Source of the DNA: Epiperipatus broadwayi | Lineage: Eukaryota; Onychophora; Udeonychophora; Euonychophora; Peripatidae | Direction: 5' to 3' | Assembly (NCBI GenBank): GCA_028023455.1 | Contig: JAQFVV010000018.1 | Location: 4,305,800-4,369,799, forward strand | Length of the DNA stretch: 64,000 nt | Part shown: piece by piece, positions 33,621-46,879 of the stretch | Layout of the letters: each line of letters begins with the position of its first letter | How positions within the stretch are numbered: position 1 is the first letter of the stretch | Program-made: the position numbers and the translations under genes | The notes under the pieces: generated by a model | Seen by the model: only the letters and a program-made list of their open reading frames with translations | The model's database searches: none | What the model was told of the DNA's origin: nothing

Positions 33621-34480
33621 TTTGTAAATATACATTATGCCTTTTTAAAATTTTGTTTAGCTATTATAATGAGGATTACATGTGTATAGTTTATTTATAT
33701 GAAATCCAAATCTAGATCAGACAAAACTTAAAATTTTCAGATTTCAACCAGGCTTACGATTTTGTATTTAGTATTTAGTCTATAGCCAACATAGATAAAC
33801 ATTCAATATTTAATAGTAAATGGTTAATTAACAATTTTAGCTAAAGTGAAAAATATGGATGATAAAATCACAAATTCTCATTATCTAGCAATTGAAAAGT
33901 TTTGTGTATTGTTGAAGAATTTATGTTAACATATTACCTATTTAAAAACTGGTTGTTTTTTATATAGAAGCATATTAATAAAGAGGATTTAGCTAGAAGT
34001 TTTAACCTAAATTTTTCTAATAAAAATTATACAAATAAGATTATAGAAGTCTGGAAAGGGGTTTTTGCAAAATTTTATGAAGATTGAAAAATGTGGATGG
34101 AAAATAAATATTTTCATCTAAATTTAGAAAATGGCTAAAAAATTATATTATTTAATGTGAAGTTATTGTAATAGTAAATTAGTCATATTTTGCTATATTC
34201 AAATACCAATATTGATACAAAATATTTTTATTAATACTTGAGAATCTGAATTTCTGAACTTTAAGATGTTAAAACAATTTATATGGCAAATTGTTAATGT
34301 ACACTATAATTTAGTTACTTATCTTTTGACACAGAATATAAGATGCATGTCTGAATTATTCCAAAAAAAATAAATAAAAATCAATGATAATAAATTATTA
34401 CAATTTCTAATTCACCATCATTATCAAACTTTTAAACACCAGTAACTCATTTTGACTATAATGCAAATGTAAAAAAACAA
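33621..34480. other. Non-coding A/T-rich stretch
   Basis: No supported feature is seen. Confidence 0.5.
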
Positions 34481-34489
34481 AGAATCAAC

Positions 34490-35695
34490 AGTTAAAAATT
34501 AGTTTTGTTATGAGTATGCTATCAAATGCAGTCAAAAATATTGCATTTATATATGTGTGGGTAATGTTTAATACTGGGGGTTTTTAAAGGTAATTTAATT
34601 TTTTTAAAGATTTGCATATTGTATTCAACTGCAGTGCTTAACTATATTCTATTCTTAGCCAATTTTTAAGATGATTTTTATGATGTAAATCAGATTTTCC
34701 CACAAAATGCATACCGAGTTACTTACCATTAATTTACTTCATAGTCAGTCTTAACTTATAAAGATATGACTCTAATAGGATATCTTATAATAGCATATCT
34801 GAAAGACATGCTTATTGGCCTTATAATTATTATCACATTTTCAGAATTATAATGAGCATCTTTAAACAAAAATTTTCTCATGATATTTATTTTATAGTAA
34901 TTGGGATCCATTTTTCAGTTTTTTTACAATAAATTCTGCAAAAAATAGTCCAGTATTAATTAATTTAGTTGTAATAGATAGACGATAATGATTTATTCTT
35001 TAACTTATTTGAATTTGATTTTTTTTAATTGAAAAAGCTATCAAGACATTTAAATTGATCCATGTTTTTATGTCATAATCACTCAATCTAAAAGTTACTC
35101 ATTTTTCCATCACTGGCTATAAAGAATTTGACTTTTTTAATATTGATTTCTAAATCAAAGATTTTATAAGTTACATTTAAAATATTAGAACATTCTGTAT
35201 ATTATCTTTTAAATTGGAAAGTTTAGCACAATCATTAGCATATTGTAGATCTAGAAGCTAAATAATCAAATTTTGTTTTGGCTTTTAAACAATTCAATTA
35301 CAACTTTACATCTGAATCATGAAGCCACTTATAAATTGTTCAGAAGATTACTGTTATATAAATAATAAAATAAAGATCATTTAGTACATATCTTTGTTTA
35401 ATATCAGCCTTTATTCTAAATGCCTCAATTTTTTTCACTAACAAAATTATCTTTTATTTTATTATATAGAAGCTGCACAATATAAATTAATTTTAGTAAT
35501 CAGTTAACTAATTTCAAATGAGATCATATACTATTTTGACTAACTGAGTCAAATACTTTAACCAAATAAATAAAATCTATACAAAAGTCACATATGTTCT
35601 CATACTTACCTAGCATTTCTCTAGAAATAAAAATATGTCTATAGTGGCATTTTTTATTTTGTAAAACCACATTTACAATCTTGGCAATCTATAAA
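34490..35695 (-). pseudogene. Ancient minus-strand LINE, reverse transcriptase half
   Basis: The minus-strand translation, across frames, keeps RT landmarks. RATIDMIF-like sequence lies near 35640. Motif A reads CIDFIYLVKVFDSVSQNSIW near 35530-35600. Motif C reads LQYANDCAKLSNL near 35220-35255, with YADD changed to YAND. This is the RTE/Craft style of LINE. The upstream half of the same protein is found at 38290-38930. The two are separated by an inverted pair of Penelope-like elements, so one LINE was split by a later insertion. Stops are dense. Confidence 0.62.
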
Positions 35696-35805
35696 CATAT
35701 CTGCTTAAGCACTACCCTGAGAAAAGCTATTAAAAATGAGTATTTACTGAAGCTTAGTGCTTTGAGGGCAACATGTATGCTTGTATGCATAGCATTGTGA
35801 TTTGA

Positions 35806-35806
<1 letters not shown>

Positions 35807-35853
<47 letters not shown>
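35807..35853. repeat. (TA)n microsatellite
   Basis: It is expanded inside the minus-strand Penelope-like arm; the opposite arm lacks it. Confidence 0.95.
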
Positions 35854-35856
<3 letters not shown>

Positions 35857-35934
35857 GGCAGTGATTTTATATAAATATATGTAAATTATATTGCCCATTT
35901 CTTTGATAGGAGGAAGCAAAAATCCTTTTTATAC

Positions 35935-37250
35935 ATGGTATTGAGGTTTTGGCTATATGTCATGCCTCTTCAATTTTTGCTGGGCATCATTTTGCTCAAT
36001 ACATGTGATATTGGTGGCTATGTGATTGAATATATGATACAATGTGTTTTTGGGATTGAAAAAGATAGACTTATGTTCAGGATTGTTTGTGGTTCTTTTA
36101 TAAAGATATTTGTGTTGAGAGATCCTTATAGAGAGGCATGCACATGATTCACTATAGTAGATGGTGTTGTAACTGATGAAGCATGCAATTTTGTATACAG
36201 TGTGGGGAGTTTAATTGTTCTGGAGTCTATCTTTGGAATTATTTATCAATCTATTTGTTGTGGGAAAAGTGTAATAGTTTACTCGATGGGTTTGTGGGTA
36301 AATTTTATTTAGATTTTTGACTACACATAATATGTATGGGAATGTTATACAAGGTTTATTATTTTTGGACAAGTTAATTCTTATTTTGTTGTAAAAAATT
36401 TTAATTCAGATCTGTATATTTGAAATTTATCTCACTAGTTTGTTTAGGTATTGTTCAATGTTGCCTTTGTGAACATTTTCATGTTTGCTTAAGTGGTAGT
36501 TTTGTAGAGAAATTATGATAAACCATTATATTTATGAGAATTGGGAGAGATGAATTTGAGGGGGGGGGGGGGTTGTAATCTCTTATTTTTATAGGTTTGA
36601 TATGCATTTTATAATTTAACTGGAGATTATTTTTCTAGACCTGGATATCAAGATATTTTAACTCTCTTTCTTGGTCTTCTCATTTGGTTCTCGAAGATAA
36701 TGCAAATTTAGCTTCAAAGTCAGTTTTATTTTTGTTGATTAGAGAGACTCTGTCAGAATATAAATATATTATCTATGTGTCATCTGTATATTAAATTGGG
36801 AGTATTTTCAATGTATTTAGGGAGGATCTGTTTTTCAACATTGATAAGGTAAATGCTAGAGATAGTACCATTTATGGGTAATCCCATTGGCCAATCATCA
36901 GTCATGATATAATGCTGTCCATAAAACAGAGTGACAATGTTATTATCTAGTCAGTTAAGACATTCCATTATGAAATAAATTTTTGTTAGTGAATATTTGG
37001 ATCTGAGAAGTTCTGATTTTACTATGTTGATAGACTGCTTTCTGTTTATGGAGCTGTAAGAAATTTCTATAGGTTTGGTACCAATTTTATAATTTAATTG
37101 GATATTATCTCTCTGGACTTCAAGATAATTTAACTACTGTTGCTGGTCTTCCCATTCAATTGTCCAAGATAATTCTGGATTTAGCATTGACATCTGTTTT
37201 AATTGTGTTGATTAGGGACTTTGGGTACTATATAAATATATCATCTATAT
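35935..37250 (-). pseudogene. Penelope-like element, minus-strand copy
   Basis: Read on the minus strand, an RT block PMGLPINGTISSIYL lies near 36849-36905 (the MGxPISxxLAxIYM motif). It is followed by a Y-DD-like region, then LNYLDIQV..NNLQLNYKMHIKPI near 36590-36650 (the FLDV...YRKPT motif), then SHKYN. Towards 36170-36215 comes TVYKIACF..YNTIYYSES, a decayed GIY-YIG signature (GVYKIxCxxCxxxYIGxT). A second, partial RT copy on the same strand lies at 37073-37250. Stops are frequent and the element is dead. A 13-base G run interrupts it at 36560-36572. Confidence 0.55.
36560..36572. repeat. Poly-G run
   Basis: Thirteen consecutive G residues are exceptional in this A/T-rich window. They fall in a decayed Penelope-like element. 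A sequencing or assembly origin is possible. Confidence 0.9.
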
Positions 37251-37251
37251 A

Positions 37252-38095
37252 TCATTGTATATTAAATTGAAAACCTAAGTTCTTCTTAAATACATCATAG
37301 TCTCCAAACAGCAAAATTAAAACAAACTTTGAGGCTAGATCTGCATTATCTTGGACAATCAAATGGGAAGACCAACAAAGAGAGTTAGAATATCTCCAAT
37401 GTTCAGGTTCAGAGAGAGAATTTTCACTTAAATTACAAAATATGTTCATGTCCCTTAAATTTATCTTTTCCCAATTTCTCATAAATACACCAGTTTATTA
37501 TTGTTACTTTACACAAACTATCACTTATGCAAACATGGGGTGGCTCATAAACCCAACATTGAGCAATATCTAAATGAACTAAGTGGGGTAGACTTCAAAT
37601 ACACAGATATCGCAGGGAGAATCAAAACATTTTATATCAAAATAAGCACTTACCTATCCAAATATGACAAATCTTGGATACTGATCCCATACATATTATG
37701 TGTAGCCAAAAATCTAAATAAAACTAGCTGACAAACTCATCAAGTAAGTTATCACCCTCCACAATAAATAGACTGATAAATAATTTTAAAGATAGCTGCA
37801 GAATGATCAAACTCCATGCAGTGTTTATAAAATTGTGTGCCCCAGGCAGGATGCAGTACTATGTATAATGGTGAATCATTCATCTATCTCTCTACAAGGA
37901 TCTCTCTACACAAATAACTCTACTAAAGATCCCAAAACAATTGCAAACATACGACTATCTTCAGTGATCATCAAAATGCAATGGGCTATACTTTTGAACC
38001 CATCTCTGCCAACATATTATGTATCAAGTGAAATGATGTCAAGTGAAAAATTGAAGAGGCATGCATATAGACAACAACTCTAATACCATGAATAG
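37252..38095 (+). pseudogene. Penelope-like element, plus-strand copy
   Basis: It holds the C-terminal half of the same element in the opposite orientation. Open stretches include NYHLCKHGVAHKPNIEQYLN near 37513 and LSKYDKSWILIPY near 37660. SVYKIVCPRQDAVLCIM at 37820-37870 occupies the place of the GIY-YIG motif, with the YIG part lost. Only short frames survive. Confidence 0.5.
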
Positions 38096-38289
38096 GAAGG
38101 AATCCTGATTTCCCCCTCTCGAAGAAATGGTCAATATACATCATCTTATGCAAATAGCATTACTATGAACATGAGAATATGGATCACCTTCAAAAGTGCT
38201 AAGCTTCAGTAAATACCCATTTGTTAATAGCTTTTTTTAGGATAGCACTTAAGTGCATATATTTATAAATTGCAGTAGTATAAGAAAAG

Positions 38290-38930
38290 TTCATGATTAT
38301 TTTTAAATCTTGGTAACAATTTTTCTAGGACTAAAAATAATTTACTCGTTAAAATCTTTCAAAGCATTTTTGCTGTAATGTATATAAATAATATTTTACA
38401 ATAATTTCTACAGTCTTTTTTATCATCTTTATTTTTTTTATATTGGAACATTAGAATTATTATTAAAATCATATTTGTATCTTTCTTAGAAAAATCTAAT
38501 AATTTTAAGCACATTTATTGCCATCATATTTTAAAACTTCTCTAGCTATTCTAGTAGGACATATAGTTTTTTCATTTTTAAAATTATAAAAAGTTGTTTA
38601 AACTTTAATAAGCTAAAGATGTATGTTCAATATTAAAAACATCAGAATCCTTACATCATTTTTTTAAAAGTTGATTAAAATATTTCATCCGTGTATTCAA
38701 ACTGTTATTATTATTATATAATAAAAAAGATCTATTCATGAACTTAATAGAATTATGTATCCTGTGTAACAAAAAATCTGACTGCTATCAACAAATGACG
38801 GTATCTGTCTTTTTACAGTTTTAATTGACTTTTTGATATCTCTTTCAACTATTCTTAAATCTCTACATTGCTTACGAAAATTCATGCTTATATTATTATT
38901 TAAAAAAAAAAAAAACAGAATGCTACATGT
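38290..38930 (-). pseudogene. Ancient minus-strand LINE, upstream half
   Basis: The minus-strand translation in mixed frames gives EKFxNMMAIN or EVLKYDGN-like sequence near 38508-38545. It then gives NVPIxKKNKDDKKDCRNY near 38404-38450, the familiar KKGDKxDCxNYRGISLL region preceding LINE RT motif A. The protein resumes at 35695 on the other side of the Penelope-like pair. The endonuclease half further upstream (towards 40 kb) is too decayed to place. Confidence 0.55.
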
Positions 38931-41900
38931 CTTTCATCAAACCGCTAATAATAGAATCTTTGTCCAAGAATCCGTCAGGATTTTTTTAAAAATAAAATTA
39001 AAAAACAAGCTTGCTTATTTTCACAAAACATTTCATCTTTCAATAACATGACATTTTAAAATACAAATTGCCAATTTTAATGTTTACTAATTGTTTAAAT
39101 TTAGCACAGATATCAGTTGCTTCTAAAGAATTAACAGCAAATTTTATGTGACTATTATCGAAATGGACCTGTTTTTAATGCAATTATTATTTTAACATTG
39201 GAGCATATATATAATGTCTATGATTTTTCTAACAATCTACATTCCTAAGTGCTCAGTAATATAAACATTTTTATATTCTGACTTTTAATTATTAAATAAT
39301 ATATAAGGTACTATTGTTTTAGATATAAATGCAAGAATATTATTTTATAGCAATCTGTTTTTAATTAAGTTTTAACAATAATCAAACCAATTCAATACCA
39401 ATAGGTCATTCGAATTTTCAGAGCTAAAAATATTGTTTTCAATAACTTTGGATAAAGGTCCACTCTTCTTACTATCATGAAGTCCAATCTTTTTAATAGC
39501 ATTAATATAATAAACATTATCTATCAAATCTTTCTATCTCTGAACTTTTTTAATCTGTTATTAAAACATAAGCACCAATAAAATTTGCATAGAGTTATTT
39601 TACAAAACACTTTTTATTTTCATCCCGTTTTTACTGATTTTATCTAAAAAATTCAAGAATGAAAGATATTAAGCTTAACTTTTTATTTCATTTTTAAAAT
39701 ATTGTTCCAAAAAAATTGTAGCTGTCTACCTATTCATTTAACCTTTTTTCTTACAAAAGATTTTTATTAGATCCTCTTAACTTCTTATCTACAGATGTTT
39801 TTCTTCATCCAGCTTTAATATCTAGCAATGTTTATAGTCCCATATTCCTATATTTAGAAAGAAAATTTAAATGTTTGCCTTTATTATTACCATAATCTTT
39901 TATCTTACTGTCATCACCAATTTTGATTTACTATTATTTCTACTATTTTGAAAAATATTTTCTAGGTATTATATTAAAGAGACCACTTTTGGAATACTTT
40001 TTTTAAGAAATTTCTATTTTCATAAGTTTACCCAAACATACAATCATATATCAGTTAAATTTTTTGTATCAAGTTTAGTTTCAAAAGGATTCATTACTGA
40101 TTTTATTTTTCAATGGTAGATCATAATTTAAAATTATCATTATTTAAATTTGATTTTGACATTATTTTTGCACTACTAAAAACATGTGTAACAAAAGAGA
40201 AAATAATTGAGTTTTAATTGTTGTGTATATAATTGAAAAGAATAAAGTATGATTGCATAAACACACAAACCATTATCATATTTAGTGAAAGAGGGAGATG
40301 ATCATTGGCATAAAACATATCCTAATATTTTTAATTCCAAATTTGATTTCTTAGATACATGATGTTTTATTCTTATTTAATTGTTATCTTTTTCTTTGTC
40401 AAAGTAAAATCCAAAAAAAAAAAAAAAAACAAATTTAAACAATACTATGTAAACAAACATAGTAATGTTTAAAAGATCACAATTCCTGATGATCATTTTG
40501 GTTTTATTCATAATATATGTTTGTTTTAATTAATTTAAATATAGCAGAAAGATAAGAACCTTTTTTAATTGCAAATTTATAATTTTACAAACAGATATAA
40601 AAACAAATTAAATATATCATCGTTTACAACATTAATGATGTATTCTTAAAACTTATTTTTTTTCTCTATACTTATCTAAATGCACATTTCAAAAACCTTC
40701 AATTTATTTTTTTTTCTTTAAAGTGACTGATTCTTGACTTATATAAATCTATACATTGAATAAATCGTTGAATGCTTTTACTTAAATATGTAATCTCTTA
40801 TGCTTTCTGCCCTACTATCATTTTTATTTTTTTAACATTTTCCCATTTAACCAATGCTTTAGATTTTGATTTATTTTCATTTTAAATTTCTATATTTTTA
40901 AAATTATACTTAATATTTTGTTAAACTAATTATATCGGGAAAACTATCATAACAATATTTTTTTTCGCCTTTGGTGGTGATTCTCAATCAGTTTTCTATT
41001 AGCAAATTTTAAAATAATAAGAAATCCAACATTTCTATTTTGCATATCTTTCTTTATCCCTTTTGCAGAAAGATAAAAATTTACAAATATTTTTGATTCA
41101 CTTATAATTGCCTAATAGTTGTCTTTATTTTCCATTCATATCTTAATTTTTAGCATATTTAACCAATGGAACCAATTTACTCTATTAAGTGTTCTTTTAT
41201 AACAATTTCTTAGCAATAACTAGTACATCTGTATTCTGTCATCCACTTTTAAATCTATCTTACTATTTAGACATAGGCATATTTAACTTATTAGAAAATA
41301 TCTATTCAGTACTATTTATTATATCTCCATGTAAACTTAATATTATTGTTCTGAAATGTTACTCTTAGATGAATTACATTTCATAATAATTGAAATAAAG
41401 TCTATTGGCTATTCTGCTGAAATATAAATTACAAATACTGACAATTATCTCAAACTTTTTTTATTCATAACATTCAATAATTCAGAAAATTTTTAATATT
41501 TCTTCTGTTTTTAAATGCTTTCATTGATCTTGGAAAATATGTTTGTTTGTTTGTTTGTTAACTTATAATCTTTTTAAAGTTAGAATGAAATTTTAAAATC
41601 TAGGTTTAACATATTTAAATTCAATAGAATTGCTTGAAAATTTATATTTAACTAAGTTATACCTGCCTAATCCTTTTAAAACAATTATCTTTTCAGTATG
41701 TCAACTAGTTTGATAGATATGAAACAAAGAATGGGGAAAATATGAAAAATATTCTATAACTTTACATATTACCATTAACAATTATTCTTAAAACTTTCAT
41801 TTGTTTAAATAATCATCATGAGAGGGTGTTTTTTTTTTTCAATTTAATAACATTTTCATTTATTTAGGGTAATTACTTACAGAAATAAAGACCAGTTTTG

Positions 41901-42800
41901 ATCAGTACATGTACAAGGAATGTTATATTTCATTTGATAATTTATTTCAATTTAACAATTTGATTAAAACTCAAATTAAATAAACAATAATTATATTTAA
42001 TAAAAACATAATTTCAAAGTGCAGTTTTTGTTAGTAAGCAGCCAGACCTGCAGTTGGAAAAAAAGTTAGAATAATTATGTTATATTTAAAGACATGTATA
42101 GCATATATATTTTAAGTAAGTAGTGGATAGATAAAATTTCACCCATTTTAAAATCAAGTTTTTGGGGAGCTTAGGAGTAAAATTTAAATAAACAAAAATT
42201 TTCTTTTTACAAAGGCTAAAAGGAAGTTGCAATGATCGGTAAGTAAAGAAACATGTTATTTAAAATAGGTTATCTGCAATTTTTTGAATAAAAAAATTTT
42301 TTAAAATGCTACCTTCTTAAACATACAAAATCTTAAAAATAATTTGGAATATATGCAAATTCTCCATTCTGTAACATAATCAGATGAGTGTTTGGAATTT
42401 CTGAATGAAAACAAATTAATAAAAACTTTCACTTTACAGAGACAAAAAGACATGAAATGATCAGTAAATAATAAAGACTTTATTTAAATTGGAAAAAATT
42501 ATTTGATTATAAATATTTAATATATACTATAAATAATGCATTTGTATAAATAGTTAATTGCAATAGCTACAACAGTATATAAGAAATAAACTTTCAAAAA
42601 TGCAAGAATAATTTACAGATTTGAGACATTCTATATTACAGATTTTTTTCTACTTTGACACATATCTACATAAAATCAATGCAATGCAAAAGGAAAATAT
42701 ATAAATTATAACTAATAAAAATGATAAATGTATTTTCATTATGTGTTTTGTGTCAAAGATGTGAGGGCAACACATTTGACACATCAAATAAACTGAAATA
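38931..42800. other. Non-coding A/T-rich stretch
   Basis: It is about 3.9 kb without a supported gene. The part 38931-40100 may hold the rest of the decayed minus-strand LINE, but no motif is clear. A (TTTG)n run lies at about 41541-41558. Confidence 0.4.
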
Positions 42801-42804
42801 ATTT

Positions 42805-42806
<2 letters not shown>

Positions 42807-42883
<77 letters not shown>
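42807..42883. repeat. (TC)n(TA)n compound microsatellite
   Basis: About 32 bases of CT repeat are followed by about 44 bases of TA. The minus-strand frames across it (Tyr-Ile and Arg-Glu runs) are artefacts. Confidence 0.97.
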
Positions 42884-42884
<1 letters not shown>

Positions 42885-42885
<1 letters not shown>

Positions 42886-43060
42886 AACAATGACATGTAA
42901 GCAATTGTTGTGTGAGTCAGCCAGTGAGTGTTGGTCCAGCACAAAATGTACATCTTGGGCATCAGATATCTTTCACATATCTTTGATCTTATGTTTATGA
43001 TTACATCCCTCCAGAAGATGTTAAAATTGAATAGAAACCCATTCCTACTTTCATGAGAGT
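42885..43060 (+). repeat. Hammerhead-bearing dispersed repeat, diverged copy R5
   Basis: GTTGGTCCAGCACAAAATGTACAT, split by mutations, aligns with the stem II, GAAA and stem III region. CATCTTGGGCATCAGATATCTTTCACA aligns with the following block. The core reads CAGTGA in place of CTGATGA and AAAA in place of GAAA, so it is dead. It directly follows the (TA)n tract. Confidence 0.5.
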
Positions 43061-46020
43061 GATGCAGTGAAAGTAGTACTATAGAAATATTATTTATTAT
43101 TGGATATTCTATAATATAAAAATGTCTAATAAAATTATTAAAATAAGAGACTGTTTGAAAAAAGAATGCAGAAATATCAGGAAAAGAAAGCTTGTCAACA
43201 GTGAGAAGGAAAATCATAGTAGATTACAAAAGAAACAATTATCTTTGAAAAAATAAATATTACAAATAACATAATAAAACTTATACTAAATAAAACATAC
43301 ATTTACAATATATACACATGTATTATTATGTACATATACTAAATATGATATATACATAAAGTGTATACATTTTTTACAATCATTAAGTGTATACATTTTA
43401 CTTATAGAAGAAATATTTAATGATATATATTATAATGGGATGGGAAATAAAAAGGGTGTGAACCTGTGGTGATGGAAAATCAATCACCCCCAAATAAACA
43501 AAATTTTAAAAATAAATACTAAAGTAATTTTTTTTTACTATTTAAATATAATTTATAAAATAATATTAAAGTAATGTTTAAGCATGAAAATATAAGTAAT
43601 ATTATATATTATCAGAGCATGAGAGATCAGCCAAGATAATTCACTAGAATCACTAATAGTATTATTAACCATAAATTTACCAGCATTAAAATAAGTAATA
43701 ATTATCCATCATCATGAATGATCAATAGTAAAAATAAATGAATAGTCAGCCTTGGTTCTGCATCTGAAATAGTCTACTGAAACCAGGCCAACTATTTAGC
43801 CTTTGCCAACTTGTGACAATTATTAAATTATTAATTTGGATGCACAAAATAAATGTTCATCCATAGAATATACAATTATAAAAACAATAATTCAGGGATA
43901 TTGAAACATGTATATCATCATCAATGTTCTGGACTCTTAGTATCATTAATGTACTGGCCAACTATAATTTAAATTCTAATAGAGACTAAACTAAAATAAA
44001 ATGTAGTGCATGAGCTTTAAAGAAGGTACTCTTAGCATCAACCAAGATTCCTAGACACTCCTGCATTAATGTATTTTCTCTTCCATATAACATCAGACCA
44101 TTATATATGAATCTAGTTCAGAGAACATAAGCTCTAACATTGTTACTGTGACCAAGAGATGATACAACATATAATATTCAAAAAACTATTTAGAATCAAG
44201 TTCACTGGAATAATTTTAACAATGAATTACAAATTTATTAACAACAATAAAAAATTGAAATTAAGGTCTTTAGAATATGGCTATACAAATATAAACCTTC
44301 TAATTTTGATTAACATACAATTGAAAAATTATCACTTTGTGATTTATATGATTAATATACAAATTTAAATTATTATATTGTGGTTTACATATATGTTCAA
44401 TGGGTTTATTTAAAATACAGGCAGCACCAGACATATGGCTTAATAATTTTTTTAATATATTTGAAGTGTTATAAAATAAATTATTAAAATTTACCTATAC
44501 ATGTCTATCTGGCATGCATTGTACTGCACATCTGTGTGCAGTACAATTGATGGATATATTTCAATTGTCATACAAAATACAATAAATGATTAAAAATTTC
44601 AGTTATCACATTTTAATAATATGAAAAACTTATACGAGGTTTACTTGAAACACATATATAATCACTCAGACATGTGATATATTAATTTGATAACAACATA
44701 TTTAAATTTGTCAAAATAATAAATTACATTATTTTTATAATACATAATTAACATATAAGTTTGTGCATATAGAAATGTATGTGCACACTGGCATTTACAT
44801 CATATACTTTAATTTGTCACTAATAATATAATTCTTTCATAACAGTTTACTTTTTTGGCTTTTTTTAAATAATAATAATATCAGTTTGTAAGTTCCTTTA
44901 TTTTTGTCAAGTTACTCTAAATTAATTGCATCTTTAAATTAATCTAAAAAGATTTGTTTTCTTTGATTTCTTCTTTTAAAAAAATAGGATTGTTAATGAA
45001 TTCAACCATTTCATTCAAGCAAAATTATTTGCTACTCTTTTTCTAATATATGATTTAAACTAATATTGTTCTCTCTATATAGATATCTATAACTTTTAAA
45101 ATGTCATTTTTATTAAAGAAATTATTTAAAATTTCATTCTCATTATATATAATGCTACTCATCACATATGTTTGTGCTTCTCTGCATACATATAAATCAC
45201 CATATATATAAACTAATTCTTCAGCAAGCTAAGTAATTCTCTTGGTGAGCTGATCTTAGTAAGACTGGTTTATAGTCATCATAAGGAAAGATATAATCTA
45301 GATAAATTTATAGGCATCAAGCCAGCAAACTGTTTTCTGCAACACATTTGTGGCTATAAAACACAAAGAAATTGGATCATTTTTCTCCTTTGTAAATTCA
45401 AACTCCACCATCATGAATTAGTAACTACAACTCTGAACTTGCCCTTCTTGCATTTTTGCATCTTTGTCATAGTTTTCTGTCCTGATCTTAACTACTGTGC
45501 TAGCTAGCTACTTTTCAAATTAGTACTACAAAACTATTCTAATATTTTTACCAACCCTTTTATATAGTCACCTGAGATGACAAAAGCATATTAATTAAAA
45601 ACTGCTTTTTTTTATCTCAATTTTAATCCTTTCAAAAGCAATTTTGAAATTTTATCAAAAGTATGATCAAGTTTTTACTTTAAAAAAAGATTTCTAATAG
45701 ATAGAAATTTTGTTCAATTAATTAAAAAGATTTCAATAAAAAAATTTATAATTATCAGTAGATATTTTATAAGTAACATGCTTGTTTTTAATTTCAAAAT
45801 CAGAATACAATATTAATATTTATTTAGATCTTTTTAAATGTTTAATTTATAGTAAAATTTTATTTTAAATCCAAAATTATTTAAACTTTTACCATGATTA
45901 TTTTATTCCAGGAAATGTAGAAAAATATCTACAAAATTTTTGTCTGTGTTTATTTCTACTTTTTCTTTCAACTTTATATATTTGTGCACACACACCATAT
46001 TATTGTGTGCCATGTAACAC
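43061..46020. other. Non-coding stretch
   Basis: No supported gene is seen. Parts at about 43600-44150 and 45230-45500 are slightly less A/T-rich and may be old retroelement remains, but no motif could be read. Confidence 0.4.
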
Positions 46021-46064
46021 AATTGTTACTATATATATATTGTAAATATCGATAAGTATATTGT

Positions 46065-46110
<46 letters not shown>

Positions 46111-46112
<2 letters not shown>

Positions 46113-46875
46113 ACTTTTTACTAGTGTACCTGTAAATGAAGTGATTCAAGTTTTAAAAAATATTCAGTTGCCTAATTTTGCTGTGTTTTTGATTGAACAC
46201 TGCTTATCGAATACATTTTTTGTTTTTGATGGGCAGATGTATAAAAAAACATCAGGTCTAGCTATGGGTTCACCAATCTCTCCAGCATTAGCTTCTATTT
46301 TTATGGAGGATTTGGAAAATAAAATTTTGACTTTAGCAGTTAAAAAACCATCTATATGGCTGAGGTATGTTGATGATACCTTTGTTATTTGGCCTCATGG
46401 CAAGCATGCTCTTGATGACTTTTTTAATTTTTTAAACTCTTTTTATAACAATATTAAATTTACCATGGAGATAGAAAATAATAATCAATTACCTTTTTAG
46501 ATGTTTTGATTGAAAGAAGGGAAGATGGTTCTTTATCCCATGGTATATATAAAAAACCAACACACACTGGGGGATATCTGCATTTTTCCTCTCATCACCA
46601 TCCTGCACAACTATTTTCAGTAGCAAAGACATTATTGGATAGAACAAAGAGACTTTCTGATGATAGCCATTTTCACCAGGACCTTTTTGCTACTAATAAA
46701 ATGCTTCTTCATAATGGTTTTAATTACAACATTATTAATAGGGCTTATACATATCAAAAGAAAAAAGATTTTGATACATCAAAAATTAAGACAATTTTGC
46801 CATATATAAAAAGAGTAACTGATAGAATTGGTAACATTTTAAATAATAATAATATTCACACAATTTACACTACTT
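46111..46875 (+). pseudogene. Penelope-like reverse transcriptase, C-terminal part
   Basis: The first frame (to 46500) has SGLAMGSPISPALASIFME at about 46252 and the catalytic RYVDDTFVIW at about 46363, with both Asp intact. A one-base shift in a poly-T run near 46496 moves to the next frame. That frame starts LDVLIERREDGSL and has the diagnostic YKKPTHTGGYLHFSSHHHP at about 46548, then a basic region to TAA near 46875. These motifs define Penelope-like RTs, which are related to telomerase RT. The N-terminal fingers are missing. Loss of function is by truncation and frameshift. Confidence 0.85.
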
Positions 46876-46879
46876 AAAA

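Larger units (their letters stand above)
35695..38260. mobile_element. Head-to-head inverted pair of decayed Penelope-like elements
   Basis: Outer arms 35695-36505 and 37495-38260 are diverged reverse complements. Matching blocks include AAGCTTCAGTAAATAC, CAAAATGATG..AAGTGAAAAATTGAAGAGGCATG, CTCTCTACAAGGATCTCTC and CAACATTGAGCAATA. Reverse-transcriptase fragments lie towards the centre. The pair sits exactly where the minus-strand LINE is interrupted. Inverted and tandem arrangements are a known habit of Penelope-like elements. Confidence 0.65.

Noticed and set aside
36169-36200. CTGATGA near the decayed Penelope-like GIY-YIG region
   Set aside because: No GAAA or stem II follows, and it is on the strand opposite to the element's coding direction.
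42650-43217. Two minus-strand frames of 84 and 154 codons
   Set aside because: Most of their length is Tyr-Ile and Arg-Glu runs from the (TC)n(TA)n tract; the remainder overlaps a diverged dispersed-repeat copy and has no motif.
44159-44368. 69-codon plus-strand frame
   Set aside because: Ile/Asn/Lys-rich composition expected by chance at this A+T content; no motif or context.
46653-46690. CTGATGA within the Penelope-like RT
   Set aside because: No GAAA or complementary stem; it is coding sequence.
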